Source: Streptomyces sp. Alt3
GTDB lineage: Bacteria; Actinomycetota; Actinomycetes; Streptomycetales; Streptomycetaceae
Direction: 5' to 3'
DNA: 64,000 nt
NCBI RefSeq assembly: GCF_030719215.1
Contig: NZ_CP120983.1
Location: 2,170,001 to 2,234,000 of the forward strand
A program made the position numbers and the translations under genes. Below are positions 44,144 to 53,132 of the stretch, one piece after another (the stretch's first letter is position 1; the number at the start of each line of letters is the position of its first letter). Below the pieces are notes generated by a model. That model was given only the letters and a program-made list of their open reading frames with translations, did no database searches and had not been told where the DNA came from.

Positions 44144-44922
44144 CGGCTGCCCTTCGTGTGTGTCGTGCCTTCGGTGACTGTTTTCTCCGTGCCGCTCCCT
44201 CGGCGGCCCTTGAGGACGAGGACGACAGGCGCCGCCAGCGCGGACACGAGCACGGGCGCGCCCGCCGGGAGCACCGGCAGGAGGCCGAGCACCAGCAGGA
44301 CCGCGAGCCCCGCCGTGACGCGCTCCGTGGTGCTCTTCAGCATCGGCGCGAGCAGGGCGAGGAACACGGCGGGGCTGGCCGCGTCCAGCCCCCAGGCGTC
44401 GGTGTCGCCGAGCGCCTCGGCCCCGAGCGCGCCGACGAGCGTGGTGAGGTTCCACAGGGCGTAGAGGGTGAGACCGGTGACGGTGAACCCGATGCGCGCG
44501 GCGCGCCTGGTGGGCTGGGGCAGGGTGACGGCGGTCGTCTCGTCGATGACCCACTGGGCTGCGAGCGGGCGCAGTGCGCGTGGCAGGGCGAGGAGCTGCG
44601 ACAGCCTGAGCCCGTAGAAGGCGTTGCGGATGCCCAGGAAGAACGCTCCGGCCGCTGCGGTGTAGGGGTTGCCGCCGGCTGCGAGGGCGCCCACGAGGGC
44701 GAACTGGGAGGCGCCGGTGAAGACGAGGAGGCTCAGCGCGCAGGTCTGGAGCAGGGTGAGTCCGGAACCTGCCGAGGTCACGCCGAAGGCGAACCCTGAG
44801 AGGCCCACGGCTACGCCCACGCCGAGTGCGTCCCGGACGACGGCGGCGTCCGGCTTCTCGGTACCGGCGCCCGGCGTATCAGGGCCGCCGTTGCGCTGAG
44901 GGGGTGCTGTCTGTTCTGCCAC
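44140..44922 (-). CDS. azlC: AzlC-type branched-chain amino acid exporter subunit
   Basis: A 260-residue membrane protein. It has the AzlC core 'ALGVGVAVGLSGFAFGVTSAGSGLTLLQTCALSLLVFTGASQFALVG', 'GIRNAFYGLRLSQLL' and 'QWVIDETTAVTL'. With AzlD it would export branched-chain amino acids. GTG 44922 is the likely start, only ten bases after the AraC-type gene, so regulator and transporter are one transcript. Confidence 0.9.
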   Translation of the reverse strand: MAEQTAPPQRNGGPDTPGAGTEKPDAAVVRDALGVGVAVGLSGFAFGVTSAGSGLTLLQTCALSLLVFTGASQFALVGALAAGGNPYTAAAGAFFLGIRNAFYGLRLSQLLALPRALRPLAAQWVIDETTAVTLPQPTRRAARIGFTVTGLTLYALWNLTTLVGALGAEALGDTDAWGLDAASPAVFLALLAPMLKSTTERVTAGLAVLLVLGLLPVLPAGAPVLVSALAAPVVLVLKGRRGSGTEKTVTEGTTHTKGSR

Positions 44923-44932
44923 GCCCGGAACG

Positions 44933-45796
44933 CTACGGGGAGGTGACCCCGCCGGTCTTGTACGTTCTTGCACGCTCGCGCTGGTAGGCGCCCGGAGGCA
45001 CCCCGACGATCCGGGTGAAGTGACGGTTGAGGTGGGGCTGGTCGGTGAAGCCGACGACGGCGGCCGCGGCGGCGGGCGCGGTCCCCGCGTCGAGCATGCG
45101 CCTCGCACGGCGCACCCGGGCGTCGGTGAGCCAGGTGTGCGGAGGCATCCCGTACTCCTTCCTGAAGGCGCGCAGCAGGGCGAACGGGCTGGTCCCCAGC
45201 TCTGCGGCGAGTGCTCCCAGGGTGGGCGGGCGCTGCATCCGCTCCTCCAGCACCGCCCGCGCCCGGGCGGCGTCACGGGCACCGGCACTGTGCGAGACCC
45301 TGGTCGTCAGCACGCCGCCGTGGTGGTTCAGCAGCCGGGCGACCAGAACGCGAAGGACGCTGTCGGCGGCCAGGGCGTTGCCCTCCTCGGCCGCGCGGTG
45401 GACGTCGGTGATCAGCCGGGCGGCGTACGGGTCCCTGACGCAGGTCTCGGCGAAGCCGACCGTGCCGCGCGGGTTCTTAAGCTCGGCGGCTATGCCGTCG
45501 ATCACCTGGGCGGACGGGTAGAGCGTGGCGTACACCCAGCCCTCGGGAACTCCGGCACGGGCGGTGTGCGGCACCTCCGGATTGATCATGACCACGGTGC
45601 CGGGGCCTGCGTGCACGGTGCCGCCCGGAAGGCCGACGTCCTCGACACCGCTGGAGACCGAGCCGAACACGTAGCCCTCGTGGCTGTGGCGCGGGAAGGT
45701 GTGGCGGACATAGCGGGCGCGCAGCAGATCGAGCTGGGGCAGCTCCGTGTACTGCCAGTGCCTCGCCCACTCCTGTGTCGTGTCCACCTCCGCCAT
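44933..45796 (-). CDS. AraC-family transcriptional regulator
   Basis: A 287-residue regulator. The N-terminal cupin sensor domain includes 'ARYVRHTFPRHSHEGYVFGSVSSGVEDV' and 'HAGPGTVVMINPEVPHTA'. The C-terminal double helix-turn-helix includes 'PTLGALAAELGTSPFALLRAFRKEYGMPPHTWLTDARVRRARRML' and 'VVGFTDQPHLNRHFTRIVGVPPGAYQRER'. It is directly upstream of azlCD in the same direction, so it probably controls that exporter in response to an amino acid. ATG 45796 is chosen over 45862 from family length. Confidence 0.9.
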   Translation of the reverse strand: MAEVDTTQEWARHWQYTELPQLDLLRARYVRHTFPRHSHEGYVFGSVSSGVEDVGLPGGTVHAGPGTVVMINPEVPHTARAGVPEGWVYATLYPSAQVIDGIAAELKNPRGTVGFAETCVRDPYAARLITDVHRAAEEGNALAADSVLRVLVARLLNHHGGVLTTRVSHSAGARDAARARAVLEERMQRPPTLGALAAELGTSPFALLRAFRKEYGMPPHTWLTDARVRRARRMLDAGTAPAAAAAVVGFTDQPHLNRHFTRIVGVPPGAYQRERARTYKTGGVTSP

Positions 45797-45889
45797 ATGT
45801 GCATTCTCGCAGTTCCGGGCAGGTGGCCGAAGCCCGGAGAGGTGCGCGGCAGGCCTGTCCACCGGCCGTTGTCGGTGGTGGGGTGCACG

Positions 45890-48800
45890 ATGGGGGGCAT
45901 GGCCGGTTCCGCACTCGATTCGTTCTCGCCCGCGACCCGCAGCTGGTTCGCGGGCGCCTTCGACGCGCCCACCCCTGCGCAGGAGGGAGCCTGGCGGGCC
46001 ATCGGCGAGGGTTCGGACGTGCTGGTCGTGGCACCGACCGGATCGGGCAAGACGCTGGCCGCGTTCCTGGCCTCCCTCGACCGGCTGGCCGCCGTCCCGC
46101 CCCCCGCAGAGGCGAAGAAGCGCTGCCGCGTGCTGTACGTGTCACCGATGAAGGCCCTCGCGGTCGACGTGGAGCGCAATCTGCGGTCGCCGCTGACCGG
46201 TATCCGTCAGGAATCGGCACGCCTGGGCCTGCCGGAGCCCGAGGTCCGGGTGGGCATCCGTTCCGGCGACACCCCTCCGGCCGAGCGGCGTTCGATGGCG
46301 ACGAAGCCTCCGGACATCCTGATCACCACGCCCGAGTCGCTGTTCCTGATGCTCACCTCCTCGGCCCGGGACGCGCTGGCCGGGGTGGAGACGGTGATCG
46401 TGGACGAGGTGCACGCCGTCGCGGGCACCAAGCGCGGCGCCCACCTCGCCGTGTCGCTGGAGCGTCTGGACGAGTTGTTGCCGCGCCCCGCGCGCCGTAT
46501 CGGACTGTCGGCCACGGTCCGCCCGGTCGACGAGGTCGCGCGGTTCCTGTCGCCGCAGCGCCGGGTGGAGATCGTCCAGCCTCCGTCCGCCAAGGAGTTC
46601 GACCTCTCCGTAGTGGTTCCGGTGGAGGATCTCGGCGAGCTGGGCGGCTCCCCCGCCACGGGTGACGAGGGCGGTCAGGCGGAGAAGCCGTCGATCTGGC
46701 CGCACGTCGAGGAGCGGATCGCCGATCTCGTCCAGTCCCACCGCTCCACGATCGTCTTCGCCAACTCCCGGCGGCTGGCGGAGCGGCTGTGCAACCGACT
46801 GAACGAGATCGCCTACGAGCGGGCTACCGGCTCCGCTCTCGATGAGGAGTCAGGGGCCGGCGGGGCACTGCCCGAGGCCCACTCCCCCGCCGAGATCATG
46901 GCGCAGTCCGGGGCGGCGAAAGGGGCGCCGCCCGTCCTCGCCCGCGCGCATCACGGTTCGGTGTCCAAGGAACAGCGCTCCCAGGTCGAGGAGGACCTCA
47001 AGGCGGGCCGGCTGCCCGCCGTGGTCGCCACGTCCAGTCTGGAACTGGGGATCGACATGGGCGCGGTCGACCTGGTGATCCAGGTCGAGTCGCCGCCGTC
47101 CGTGGCATCCGGCCTGCAGCGGGTGGGGCGTGCCGGACACCAGGTCGGCGCCGTCTCCACCGGCGTGGTCTTCCCCAAGTACCGGGGCGACCTGGTGCAG
47201 GCGGCCGTAGTCACCGAGCGAATGCGTGAGGGCGCCATCGAGGCCCTGCGGATTCCGTCCAACCCCTTGGACGTTCTCGCCCAGCAGATCGTCGCCACGG
47301 TCGCTCTGGACAGCTGGCAGGCCGACGACCTGCTGGCCCTGGCCCGCCGGGCGGCTCCCTTCGCCTCGCTCCCGGAGTCCGCGTTCACGGCGGTGCTCGA
47401 CATGCTCGCCGGGCGCTATCCGTCCGACGCCTTCGCGGAGTTGCGGCCCCGTGTGGTGTGGGACCGCGTCACCGGTACGGTCACGGGCCGCCCCGGTGCT
47501 CAGCGGCTCGCCGTCACCTCGGGCGGCACCATCCCCGACCGAGGGCTCTTCGGCGTCTTCCTGGCAGGCGCGGACCCGAAGAAGGGAGGGGGACGCGTCG
47601 GTGAGCTGGACGAGGAGATGGTCTACGAGTCCAGGGTCGGCGACGTCTTCACCCTGGGCACCACGTCCTGGCGGATCGAGGACATCACGAGGGACCGGGT
47701 CCTCGTCTCGCCCGCCCCCGGAGTCCCGGGCCGCCTGCCGTTCTGGAAGGGCGACCAGCTGGGCCGGCCCCTGGAGCTGGGCCGCGCGCTGGGGGCGTTC
47801 CTCCGCGAGCTCGGTGGGCTGTCCCCCGAGGACGCCAGGCTTCGGCTGCTCACTGCAGGGCTCGACGCCTGGGCCGCGGACAACATCCTTTCCTACCTCG
47901 ACGAGCAGCGCCGGGCCTGCGGCCACGTCCCGGACGACCGGACCGTACTGGTCGAGAGGTTCCGGGACGAGCTGGGCGACTGGCGGATCGTCGTTCATTC
48001 ACCGTTCGGGGCCCAGGTGCACGCCCCGTGGGCACTCGCCCTGTCCGCCCGCCTCGGAGAGCGGTACGGGATGGACGCCCAGGTCATGCACGCCGACGAC
48101 GGCATCGTGCTGCGGCTGCCCGACGCCGATCTGATGGGGCTCGACCTCCTCGACTTCGACCCGGTCCAGGCCGACGCGTCCGGTGCCGGCGGGGAACCGG
48201 GACGGGGCGCCACCGGCCCGGGGTTCCCCGCAGCGGGGTACGACAGCGATCAGCCTCCCGTCGCGGCCACCGATGTCGTGTTCGACAAGGGAGAGATCAG
48301 TCAGGTCGTCACCGAACAGGTCGGCGGATCAGCCCTGTTCGCCTCCCGCTTCCGCGAGTGCGCCGCACGCGCCCTGTTGTTGCCCCGGAGGAGCCCGGGG
48401 AAGCGGACCCCGTTGTGGCAGCAGCGTCAGCGCGCCTCCCAGCTGCTCCAGGTGGCATCCGAGTTCGGCTCGTTCCCGATCGTCCTCGAAGCGGTCCGCG
48501 AATGCCTCCAGGACGTCTTCGACGTGCCCGGCCTCACGGAGCTGATGGGCGACCTGGAGGCCCGCCGGGTCCGCCTGGTCGAGGTGACGACGCAGGAGCC
48601 GTCACCTTTCGCCCGCTCACTCCTTTTCGGGTACGTCGCGCAGTTCCTGTACGAGGGCGACTCGCCTCTCGCGGAGAGACGGGCGGCAGCTCTCTCGCTC
48701 GACTCCCATCTCCTGGCGGAGCTGCTCGGCCAGGCGGAGCTGCGCGAGCTGCTCGACGCCGATGTACTCGGCGAGCTGGAGCGCGAGCTCCAGTGGCTGA

Positions 48801-50611
48801 CCGACGACAGGAAGATCAAGGACGTCGAGGGCGTCGCCGATCTGCTGCGCGTGCTCGGCCCCCTGACCGGCGAAGAGCTGGCGGAGCGCGGAGCCGACGG
48901 CACCTGGGCCCCGGAGCTGGAGACCTCCCGGCGCGCCGTCCAGGTCCGCATCGCAGGAGCCGCCCACTGGGCAGCCGTGGAGGACGCGGGCCGGCTGCGG
49001 GACGCACTCGGCACCGCGCTTCCGGTGGGCGTCCCCGAAGCGTTCACCGAGCCGGTGAAGGACCCCCTCGGCGATCTCCTCGCCCGTTACGCCCGTACAC
49101 ACGGCCCTTTCACCAGCACGCAGGCCGCGAACCGCTTCGGCCTCGGCACCGCCGTCACCGACGGGGCACTTCAGCGGCTCGCCGCGTCGGGCCGCGTGGT
49201 CCAGGGGGAGTTCCATCCTGCGGGCATCGGCCAGGAGTGGTGCGACGCCACGGTCCTGCGACGGCTGCGCCGCCGTTCGCTCGCCGCGCTGCGTCAGGAG
49301 CTGGAGCCCGTTCCGCCCGCCGCGCTGGCCGGCTTCCTCCCCCAGTGGCAGCACCTCGGCGACAACAGCCTGCGCGGGATCGACGGACTGGCGCGCGCCG
49401 TGGAGCAGTTGCAGGGCGCTCCTGTTCCCGCGTCCGCCCTGGAGAAGCTGATCCTGCCGAGCCGTGTCGCGGGATACACCCCCGCCATGCTCGACGAGCT
49501 CACGACCACAGGTGAGGTCGTCTGGGCCGGGGCGGGGGCCCTCCCGGGAAAGGACGGGTGGCTCTCCGTCTACCTGGCGGACAGCGCGCCGCTGCTGCTC
49601 CCGCCGCCCCACCCGCTGGAGGAGACCGCGCTGCACGAGTCGGTCCTGACCGCACTCTCCGGCGGGTACGGGCTCTTCTTCCGTCAGATCGCCGACCAGG
49701 TCCGGGCCACCACCCATCCGGACTGCACCGAACCCCAGCTGGCCGACGCCCTCTGGGACCTTGTCTGGTCCGGCCGCCTCACCAACGACACGCTCGCCCC
49801 CCTGCGTTCACTCCTGGGCTCCGGACGTACCGCCGGATCCACGGCGCACCGCGCGAGACGCAACGTCCCGCGCGGCCGTTACGGCTCGCTGACCGCGGCT
49901 GCCCGTCCGGCATCCCGCACCGGCCCGCCGACCGTGTCGGGACGGTGGTCGCTGCTTCCCCCCGCCGAGCCCGAGCCCACCCATCGCGCGCACGCCCTGG
50001 CCCGCACGCTCCTCGACCGCCACGGCGTGGTGACCCGGGGCGCGGTACAGGCCGAGGGCGTCGAGGGCGGGTTCTCGGCGATCTACCGCGTCCTCGCGGC
50101 TTTCGAGGACAGCGGACAGGCCCGCCGTGGATACGTCGTCGAGGGGCTGGGCGCCGCGCAGTTCGCCATGGACGGCGCCGTGGACCGTCTCAGGGCAGCC
50201 TCCACCGCCCGTGACCGGGCCGACCCCGGTTCGGCTCCACGCGCCCTGGTCCTCGCGGCGGCCGATCCCGCCAACGCGTACGGTGCGGCTCTGCCCTGGC
50301 CCGAATCGCCGGACGGCGCGGGACACAAGCCCGGCCGCAAGGCGGGAGCCCTGGTGGTCCTGGTGGACGGCGAGCTGACGCTCTACATGGAGCGCGGCGG
50401 CAAATCCCTTCTCGCCTGGCCGACCGATCCGGCCGACCCCGCACTCCACGCGGCCGCCGAGGCACTCGCGTCGGCAGCGCGCACGGGAACGCTCGGCACG
50501 GTCACGGTGGAGCGCACCAACGGCGCCTCCTCCCTCACGTCCCCGCTGGGCAGGACCCTGGAGGCCGCCGGCTTCCTGGCCACGCCGCGAGGTCTGCGGC
50601 TGCGCGCATGA
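45890..50611 (+). CDS. lhr: Lhr-type DNA helicase
   Basis: A 1573-residue superfamily 2 helicase of the long Lhr form involved in DNA repair. Motif I 'APTGSGKTLAAFL' (about residue 47), motif II 'VDEVHAVAGTKRGAHLAVSLERL', motif VI 'GLQRVGRAGHQ', then the Lhr winged-helix domains and a long C-terminal region ('FPAAGYDSDQPPVAATDVVFDK' onward) with further winged helices. The length fits actinobacterial Lhr. ATG 45890 or ATG 45899 could start it, after GGTGGTGGGG. It is divergent from the AraC regulator and followed on the same strand by nei. Confidence 0.95.
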   Translation: MGGMAGSALDSFSPATRSWFAGAFDAPTPAQEGAWRAIGEGSDVLVVAPTGSGKTLAAFLASLDRLAAVPPPAEAKKRCRVLYVSPMKALAVDVERNLRSPLTGIRQESARLGLPEPEVRVGIRSGDTPPAERRSMATKPPDILITTPESLFLMLTSSARDALAGVETVIVDEVHAVAGTKRGAHLAVSLERLDELLPRPARRIGLSATVRPVDEVARFLSPQRRVEIVQPPSAKEFDLSVVVPVEDLGELGGSPATGDEGGQAEKPSIWPHVEERIADLVQSHRSTIVFANSRRLAERLCNRLNEIAYERATGSALDEESGAGGALPEAHSPAEIMAQSGAAKGAPPVLARAHHGSVSKEQRSQVEEDLKAGRLPAVVATSSLELGIDMGAVDLVIQVESPPSVASGLQRVGRAGHQVGAVSTGVVFPKYRGDLVQAAVVTERMREGAIEALRIPSNPLDVLAQQIVATVALDSWQADDLLALARRAAPFASLPESAFTAVLDMLAGRYPSDAFAELRPRVVWDRVTGTVTGRPGAQRLAVTSGGTIPDRGLFGVFLAGADPKKGGGRVGELDEEMVYESRVGDVFTLGTTSWRIEDITRDRVLVSPAPGVPGRLPFWKGDQLGRPLELGRALGAFLRELGGLSPEDARLRLLTAGLDAWAADNILSYLDEQRRACGHVPDDRTVLVERFRDELGDWRIVVHSPFGAQVHAPWALALSARLGERYGMDAQVMHADDGIVLRLPDADLMGLDLLDFDPVQADASGAGGEPGRGATGPGFPAAGYDSDQPPVAATDVVFDKGEISQVVTEQVGGSALFASRFRECAARALLLPRRSPGKRTPLWQQRQRASQLLQVASEFGSFPIVLEAVRECLQDVFDVPGLTELMGDLEARRVRLVEVTTQEPSPFARSLLFGYVAQFLYEGDSPLAERRAAALSLDSHLLAELLGQAELRELLDADVLGELERELQWLTDDRKIKDVEGVADLLRVLGPLTGEELAERGADGTWAPELETSRRAVQVRIAGAAHWAAVEDAGRLRDALGTALPVGVPEAFTEPVKDPLGDLLARYARTHGPFTSTQAANRFGLGTAVTDGALQRLAASGRVVQGEFHPAGIGQEWCDATVLRRLRRRSLAALRQELEPVPPAALAGFLPQWQHLGDNSLRGIDGLARAVEQLQGAPVPASALEKLILPSRVAGYTPAMLDELTTTGEVVWAGAGALPGKDGWLSVYLADSAPLLLPPPHPLEETALHESVLTALSGGYGLFFRQIADQVRATTHPDCTEPQLADALWDLVWSGRLTNDTLAPLRSLLGSGRTAGSTAHRARRNVPRGRYGSLTAAARPASRTGPPTVSGRWSLLPPAEPEPTHRAHALARTLLDRHGVVTRGAVQAEGVEGGFSAIYRVLAAFEDSGQARRGYVVEGLGAAQFAMDGAVDRLRAASTARDRADPGSAPRALVLAAADPANAYGAALPWPESPDGAGHKPGRKAGALVVLVDGELTLYMERGGKSLLAWPTDPADPALHAAAEALASAARTGTLGTVTVERTNGASSLTSPLGRTLEAAGFLATPRGLRLRA

Positions 50612-50656
50612 GGACGGCTCCGGCACGGAGACGGAGCCGGCGCGCCGCCCAGGCTT

Positions 50657-50733
50657 CCGAGACCGCCACGACCGCCGTCACCGCCGTCACCCTTGTGACC
50701 GCCGAGACCGCCGTGACCGCCGAGACCGCGCAC
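50657..50733. repeat. Degenerate ACCGCCGTG/ACCGCCGAG repeat
   Basis: An imperfect array of 9-base units based on GACCGCCGT/GACCGCCGAG in the lhr-nei gap. Read on the minus strand it would give a Gly-rich peptide, but no gene is supported there. Confidence 0.7.
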
Positions 50734-50761
50734 GGCTGCCATGACCGCGCATGATGGATGC

Positions 50762-51568
50762 ATGCCCGAAGGTGACACGGTCCTCCAGACCGCCAAGCGT
50801 CTCGACTCCGCGCTCGCGGGCGGGGTGCTGACCGTCTCCGACCTACGGGTCCCACGGTTCGCGACAGCCGACCTGACCGGCCGGACGGTGCTGGACGTCA
50901 CGGCACGCGGCAAGCATCTGCTGACCCGGTTCGAAGGCGGTCTCACGCTCCACAGCCATCTGCGTATGGAAGGCGCCTGGCGGGTGTTCGACCACGGCGA
51001 GCGCTGGCGAGGCGGCCCCTCCCACCAGATCCGCGCCGTGCTCGCCACCGCGGAGCACACCGCCGTCGGCTATCGGCTACCCGTCCTGGAACTCCTGCGC
51101 ACGGAGGACGAAGAGCAGGTGGTGGGCCACCTGGGCCCCGATCTGCTGGGACCTGACTGGGATCCCGACACCGCTCTGCGCAATCTGCTGGCCGACCCGG
51201 GCCGCCGCGTCGGGGACGCCCTTCTGGACCAGCGGAATCTGGCAGGTGTCGGCAACGTCTACATGTGCGAGCTCTGCTTCATGGCGCGCGCGACGCCCTG
51301 GCTCCCGGTGGGCGAGCTCCCCCTCCCCATCGCCACCCGTCTGGTCAGCACGGCGAAGCAGCTCCTGGAAGCCAATCGTGACCGTCCCGTGCGGACCACG
51401 ACCGGGGCCACCCCCGTCATGTCCCGCAGGCTCCCTCAGGAGCGTCTCTTCGTCTACGGAAGGGCCGGCCGCCCCTGTCTGAGGTGCCGTACCCCCATCC
51501 GCAAGACCGTTCGCGACGACCGCCCCACCTACTGGTGCCCGCACTGTCAGACCGGCCCCACAGACTGA
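50762..51568 (+). CDS. nei: Fpg/Nei-family DNA glycosylase (endonuclease VIII type)
   Basis: A 268-residue base-excision repair enzyme that removes oxidised bases and nicks the strand. The mature N-terminus 'PEGDTVLQTAKRL' supplies the catalytic Pro and Glu; the PEGDTV form is typical of Nei rather than MutM. 'DQRNLAGVGNVYMCELCF' is the helix-two-turn-helix, and 'CLRCRTPIRKTVRDDRPTYWCPHC' is the zinc finger. ATG 50762 is required for the catalytic Pro2. It lies 150 bases after lhr on the same strand, a repair pair. Confidence 0.93.
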   Translation: MPEGDTVLQTAKRLDSALAGGVLTVSDLRVPRFATADLTGRTVLDVTARGKHLLTRFEGGLTLHSHLRMEGAWRVFDHGERWRGGPSHQIRAVLATAEHTAVGYRLPVLELLRTEDEEQVVGHLGPDLLGPDWDPDTALRNLLADPGRRVGDALLDQRNLAGVGNVYMCELCFMARATPWLPVGELPLPIATRLVSTAKQLLEANRDRPVRTTTGATPVMSRRLPQERLFVYGRAGRPCLRCRTPIRKTVRDDRPTYWCPHCQTGPTD

Positions 51569-51690
51569 GTGCGCGTACGCACCCCTTGCGCATCCGCACA
51601 TCGGCCGTCGGCATCCGCACGCGTCCCCGTCAGCACCTGACCGGTATCCGTGCGGGCCTCCGTCGGCACCGGCCGCTTCACGTCGAGGAG

Positions 51691-51909
51691 CTAGGTGGAT
51701 ATGTCGGTCCGCTCCGCCCCGGGCTCCTCGGCGGGCCGCTCCGGCCGTACAGCAGCCGCCACATGCACCGGCAGAAGGCTCAGCCCCCACCCCCCGGCCG
51801 CCACCGCGCCCTCGACAAGTCCCGCGTGTTCCGGCTTCAGCAGCAGCCGCAGGACGGCCCACCACCACACGCCTCCGAGGACGAGCGCCGGTACCCATCG
51901 CCGCACCAT
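51691..51909 (-). CDS. Small two-helix membrane protein
   Basis: A 72-residue protein. One membrane helix spans about residues 5-24 ('WVPALVLGGVWWWAVLRLLL') and a second about 32-52; the tail is charged. The ATG has a very strong ribosome site (GGAGGAGG, six bases upstream), which supports a real gene. I do not recognise the family. It is convergent with nei, 122 bases from its end. Confidence 0.65.
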   Translation of the reverse strand: MVRRWVPALVLGGVWWWAVLRLLLKPEHAGLVEGAVAAGGWGLSLLPVHVAAAVRPERPAEEPGAERTDIST

Positions 51910-52229
51910 GGCTGCCTCCTCCGGCTGACGCTAGTACGGCACGATCTCCTGCCGGGAGGGCGCATCGGTGCGCCCTCGGCGCGAGCCGGGCGCCAGTGCG
52001 CCCTCTCCCTGTCCTGGGGCTGCCGCAAGGCGTAGGCAAGCCCCGGACCTCTTCCGCAGTTTCCCCCGGGTCGGCGCCGACTGCATCCCACGGCGCGGTC
52101 CCGGCCCGCAGTCCGTCCTCAGCGCCCTCCGCCACCACATCCCCCCGACCTGTCCGCCCCCGGACATGCCGGTGCCCCCGGGAACGAAGTCCGCGGGGGC
52201 ACACCGAGCACCATCAGGTGGGGGTCTCT
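51910..52229. other. Intergenic region with hairpins, no gene
   Basis: A 320-base gap. It has a 9-pair stem with TCGG loop at 51956-51977, upstream of the small membrane protein gene, a 6-pair CCCC-loop stem at 52151-52166, and the csbD terminator at 52172-52202. I see no coding sequence with a ribosome site. Confidence 0.5.
52172..52202 (-). terminator. Terminator after dps-csbD
   Basis: A 9-pair stem, GTGCCCCCG (52172-52180) with CGGGGGCAC (52194-52202), with a 13-base loop, 28 bases past the csbD stop. Confidence 0.65.
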
Positions 52230-52421
52230 TCACCTGTCGTCGTCGGTGAGCGAGTCCTTCATGCCCTTGGCACGGTCGCCGGTGGCTCCCATGGCGCCCT
52301 CCGCCTTGGCCTTGGCCTGATCGGTCTTGCCCTCGGCCTCCTTGCGGCGGTCGCCGGTGACCTTCCCGGTCGCTTCCTTGGCCTTGCCCTTGAGCTTGTC
52401 CATGGCCTTCTTGTCCGTCAC
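52230..52421 (-). CDS. CsbD-like stress protein
   Basis: A 63-residue hydrophilic, Lys/Ala/Gly-rich protein ('KLKGKAKEATGKVTGDRRKE'). It matches the CsbD family, general-stress proteins of unknown molecular role. GTG 52421 follows GGAAGG. It starts 27 bases after dps ends, so both are probably induced together under stress. Confidence 0.85.
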   Translation of the reverse strand: MTDKKAMDKLKGKAKEATGKVTGDRRKEAEGKTDQAKAKAEGAMGATGDRAKGMKDSLTDDDR

Positions 52422-52448
52422 GGCGATTCCTTCCTCTCGACTACGGTT

Positions 52449-52919
52449 TCAGGCACTCTCGGCCTGGAACATCCAGGCGTGCTTCTCGAGATCCGCGGTG
52501 ATCGTGATCAGGATGTCCTGGCTGACGGGATCCGGTTCGTCGGTCGCCTCGATCCGTTCCCGCATGCGGTCGATGACCACGCGGAGGGCGTCGACGAGTA
52601 CACGCACCGCGTCGACGTCCTTGATCCAGCCGTCGGGCACGGAATCGATGGCCGTGGTCTTCGCGAGCGTGCGGGACCGGCCGTCCGGGTTGACGCCGAC
52701 TGCGGAAGCCCTCTCGGCGACGGTGTCCGAATGCTGACGCGCCGTGTCGACGACCTCGTCGAGCTGGAGGTGCACGGAGCGGAAGCGCGGGCCGACCACG
52801 TTCCAGTGGACCTGCTTGGCCACCAGGGAAAGGTCGACCAGGTCGACCAGCGCGCCTTGCAGCGCGTCTCCCACGACCTTGCGGTCGCCGTCGGACAGGG
52901 CGCTCTTCACGACAGACAT
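52449..52919 (-). CDS. dps: Dps-family DNA-protecting ferritin-like protein
   Basis: A 156-residue four-helix protein that stores iron and shields DNA. The ferroxidase signature is 'LVAKQVHWNVVGPRFRSVHLQLDEVVDTARQHSDTVAERA' near residues 33-72, with the conserved His, Asp and Glu ligands. Streptomyces encode several Dps proteins; position suggests the DpsB type. The N-terminal tail is short and lacks the long Lys tail of DNA-binding Dps. ATG 52919 follows ACGGAGAA. csbD lies downstream in the same operon. Confidence 0.92.
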   Translation of the reverse strand: MSVVKSALSDGDRKVVGDALQGALVDLVDLSLVAKQVHWNVVGPRFRSVHLQLDEVVDTARQHSDTVAERASAVGVNPDGRSRTLAKTTAIDSVPDGWIKDVDAVRVLVDALRVVIDRMRERIEATDEPDPVSQDILITITADLEKHAWMFQAESA

Positions 52920-53071
52920 GCACTTCTCCGTTCAGATAGCTGTTCGATTGACCACCTGTCCACAATGTCACACATGGGACAAAACAGTCATTCGAGTGGC
53001 TGTTCCGGAGAGCTGACCTCCGGCCTCACCAGGCGCCTGCCCCGCGAATCGGCAGGCATTCACCCGGCACG

Positions 53072-53113
53072 CGAAAGCCCCGGCCGGCCCACGAGGGCCG
53101 GCCGGGGCTTTCG
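53072..53113. terminator. Strong terminator after clgR
   Basis: A perfect 19-pair stem with loop ACGA; the left arm is CGAAAGCCCCGGCCGGCCC. With the A/T-rich tips it resembles a classical intrinsic terminator in both directions. It lies 19 bases past the clgR stop and shields the dps promoter. Confidence 0.9.
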
Positions 53114-53132
53114 TTCACCACGAACCGTGCGG

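Noticed and set aside
50383..51060. A Gly-rich minus-strand frame (GGHGGLGGHKGDGGDGG) resembling PE_PGRS repeats
   Set aside because: The Gly run is just the reverse reading of the ACCGCCGTG repeat in the lhr-nei gap, and the frame lies antisense to both real genes.
52932..52947. SOS-like TCGAAC half-site (minus strand) before dps
   Set aside because: Only the left half matches; the right half agrees at 3 of 6 positions. Dps is usually under stress sigma-factor control, so I do not call it.
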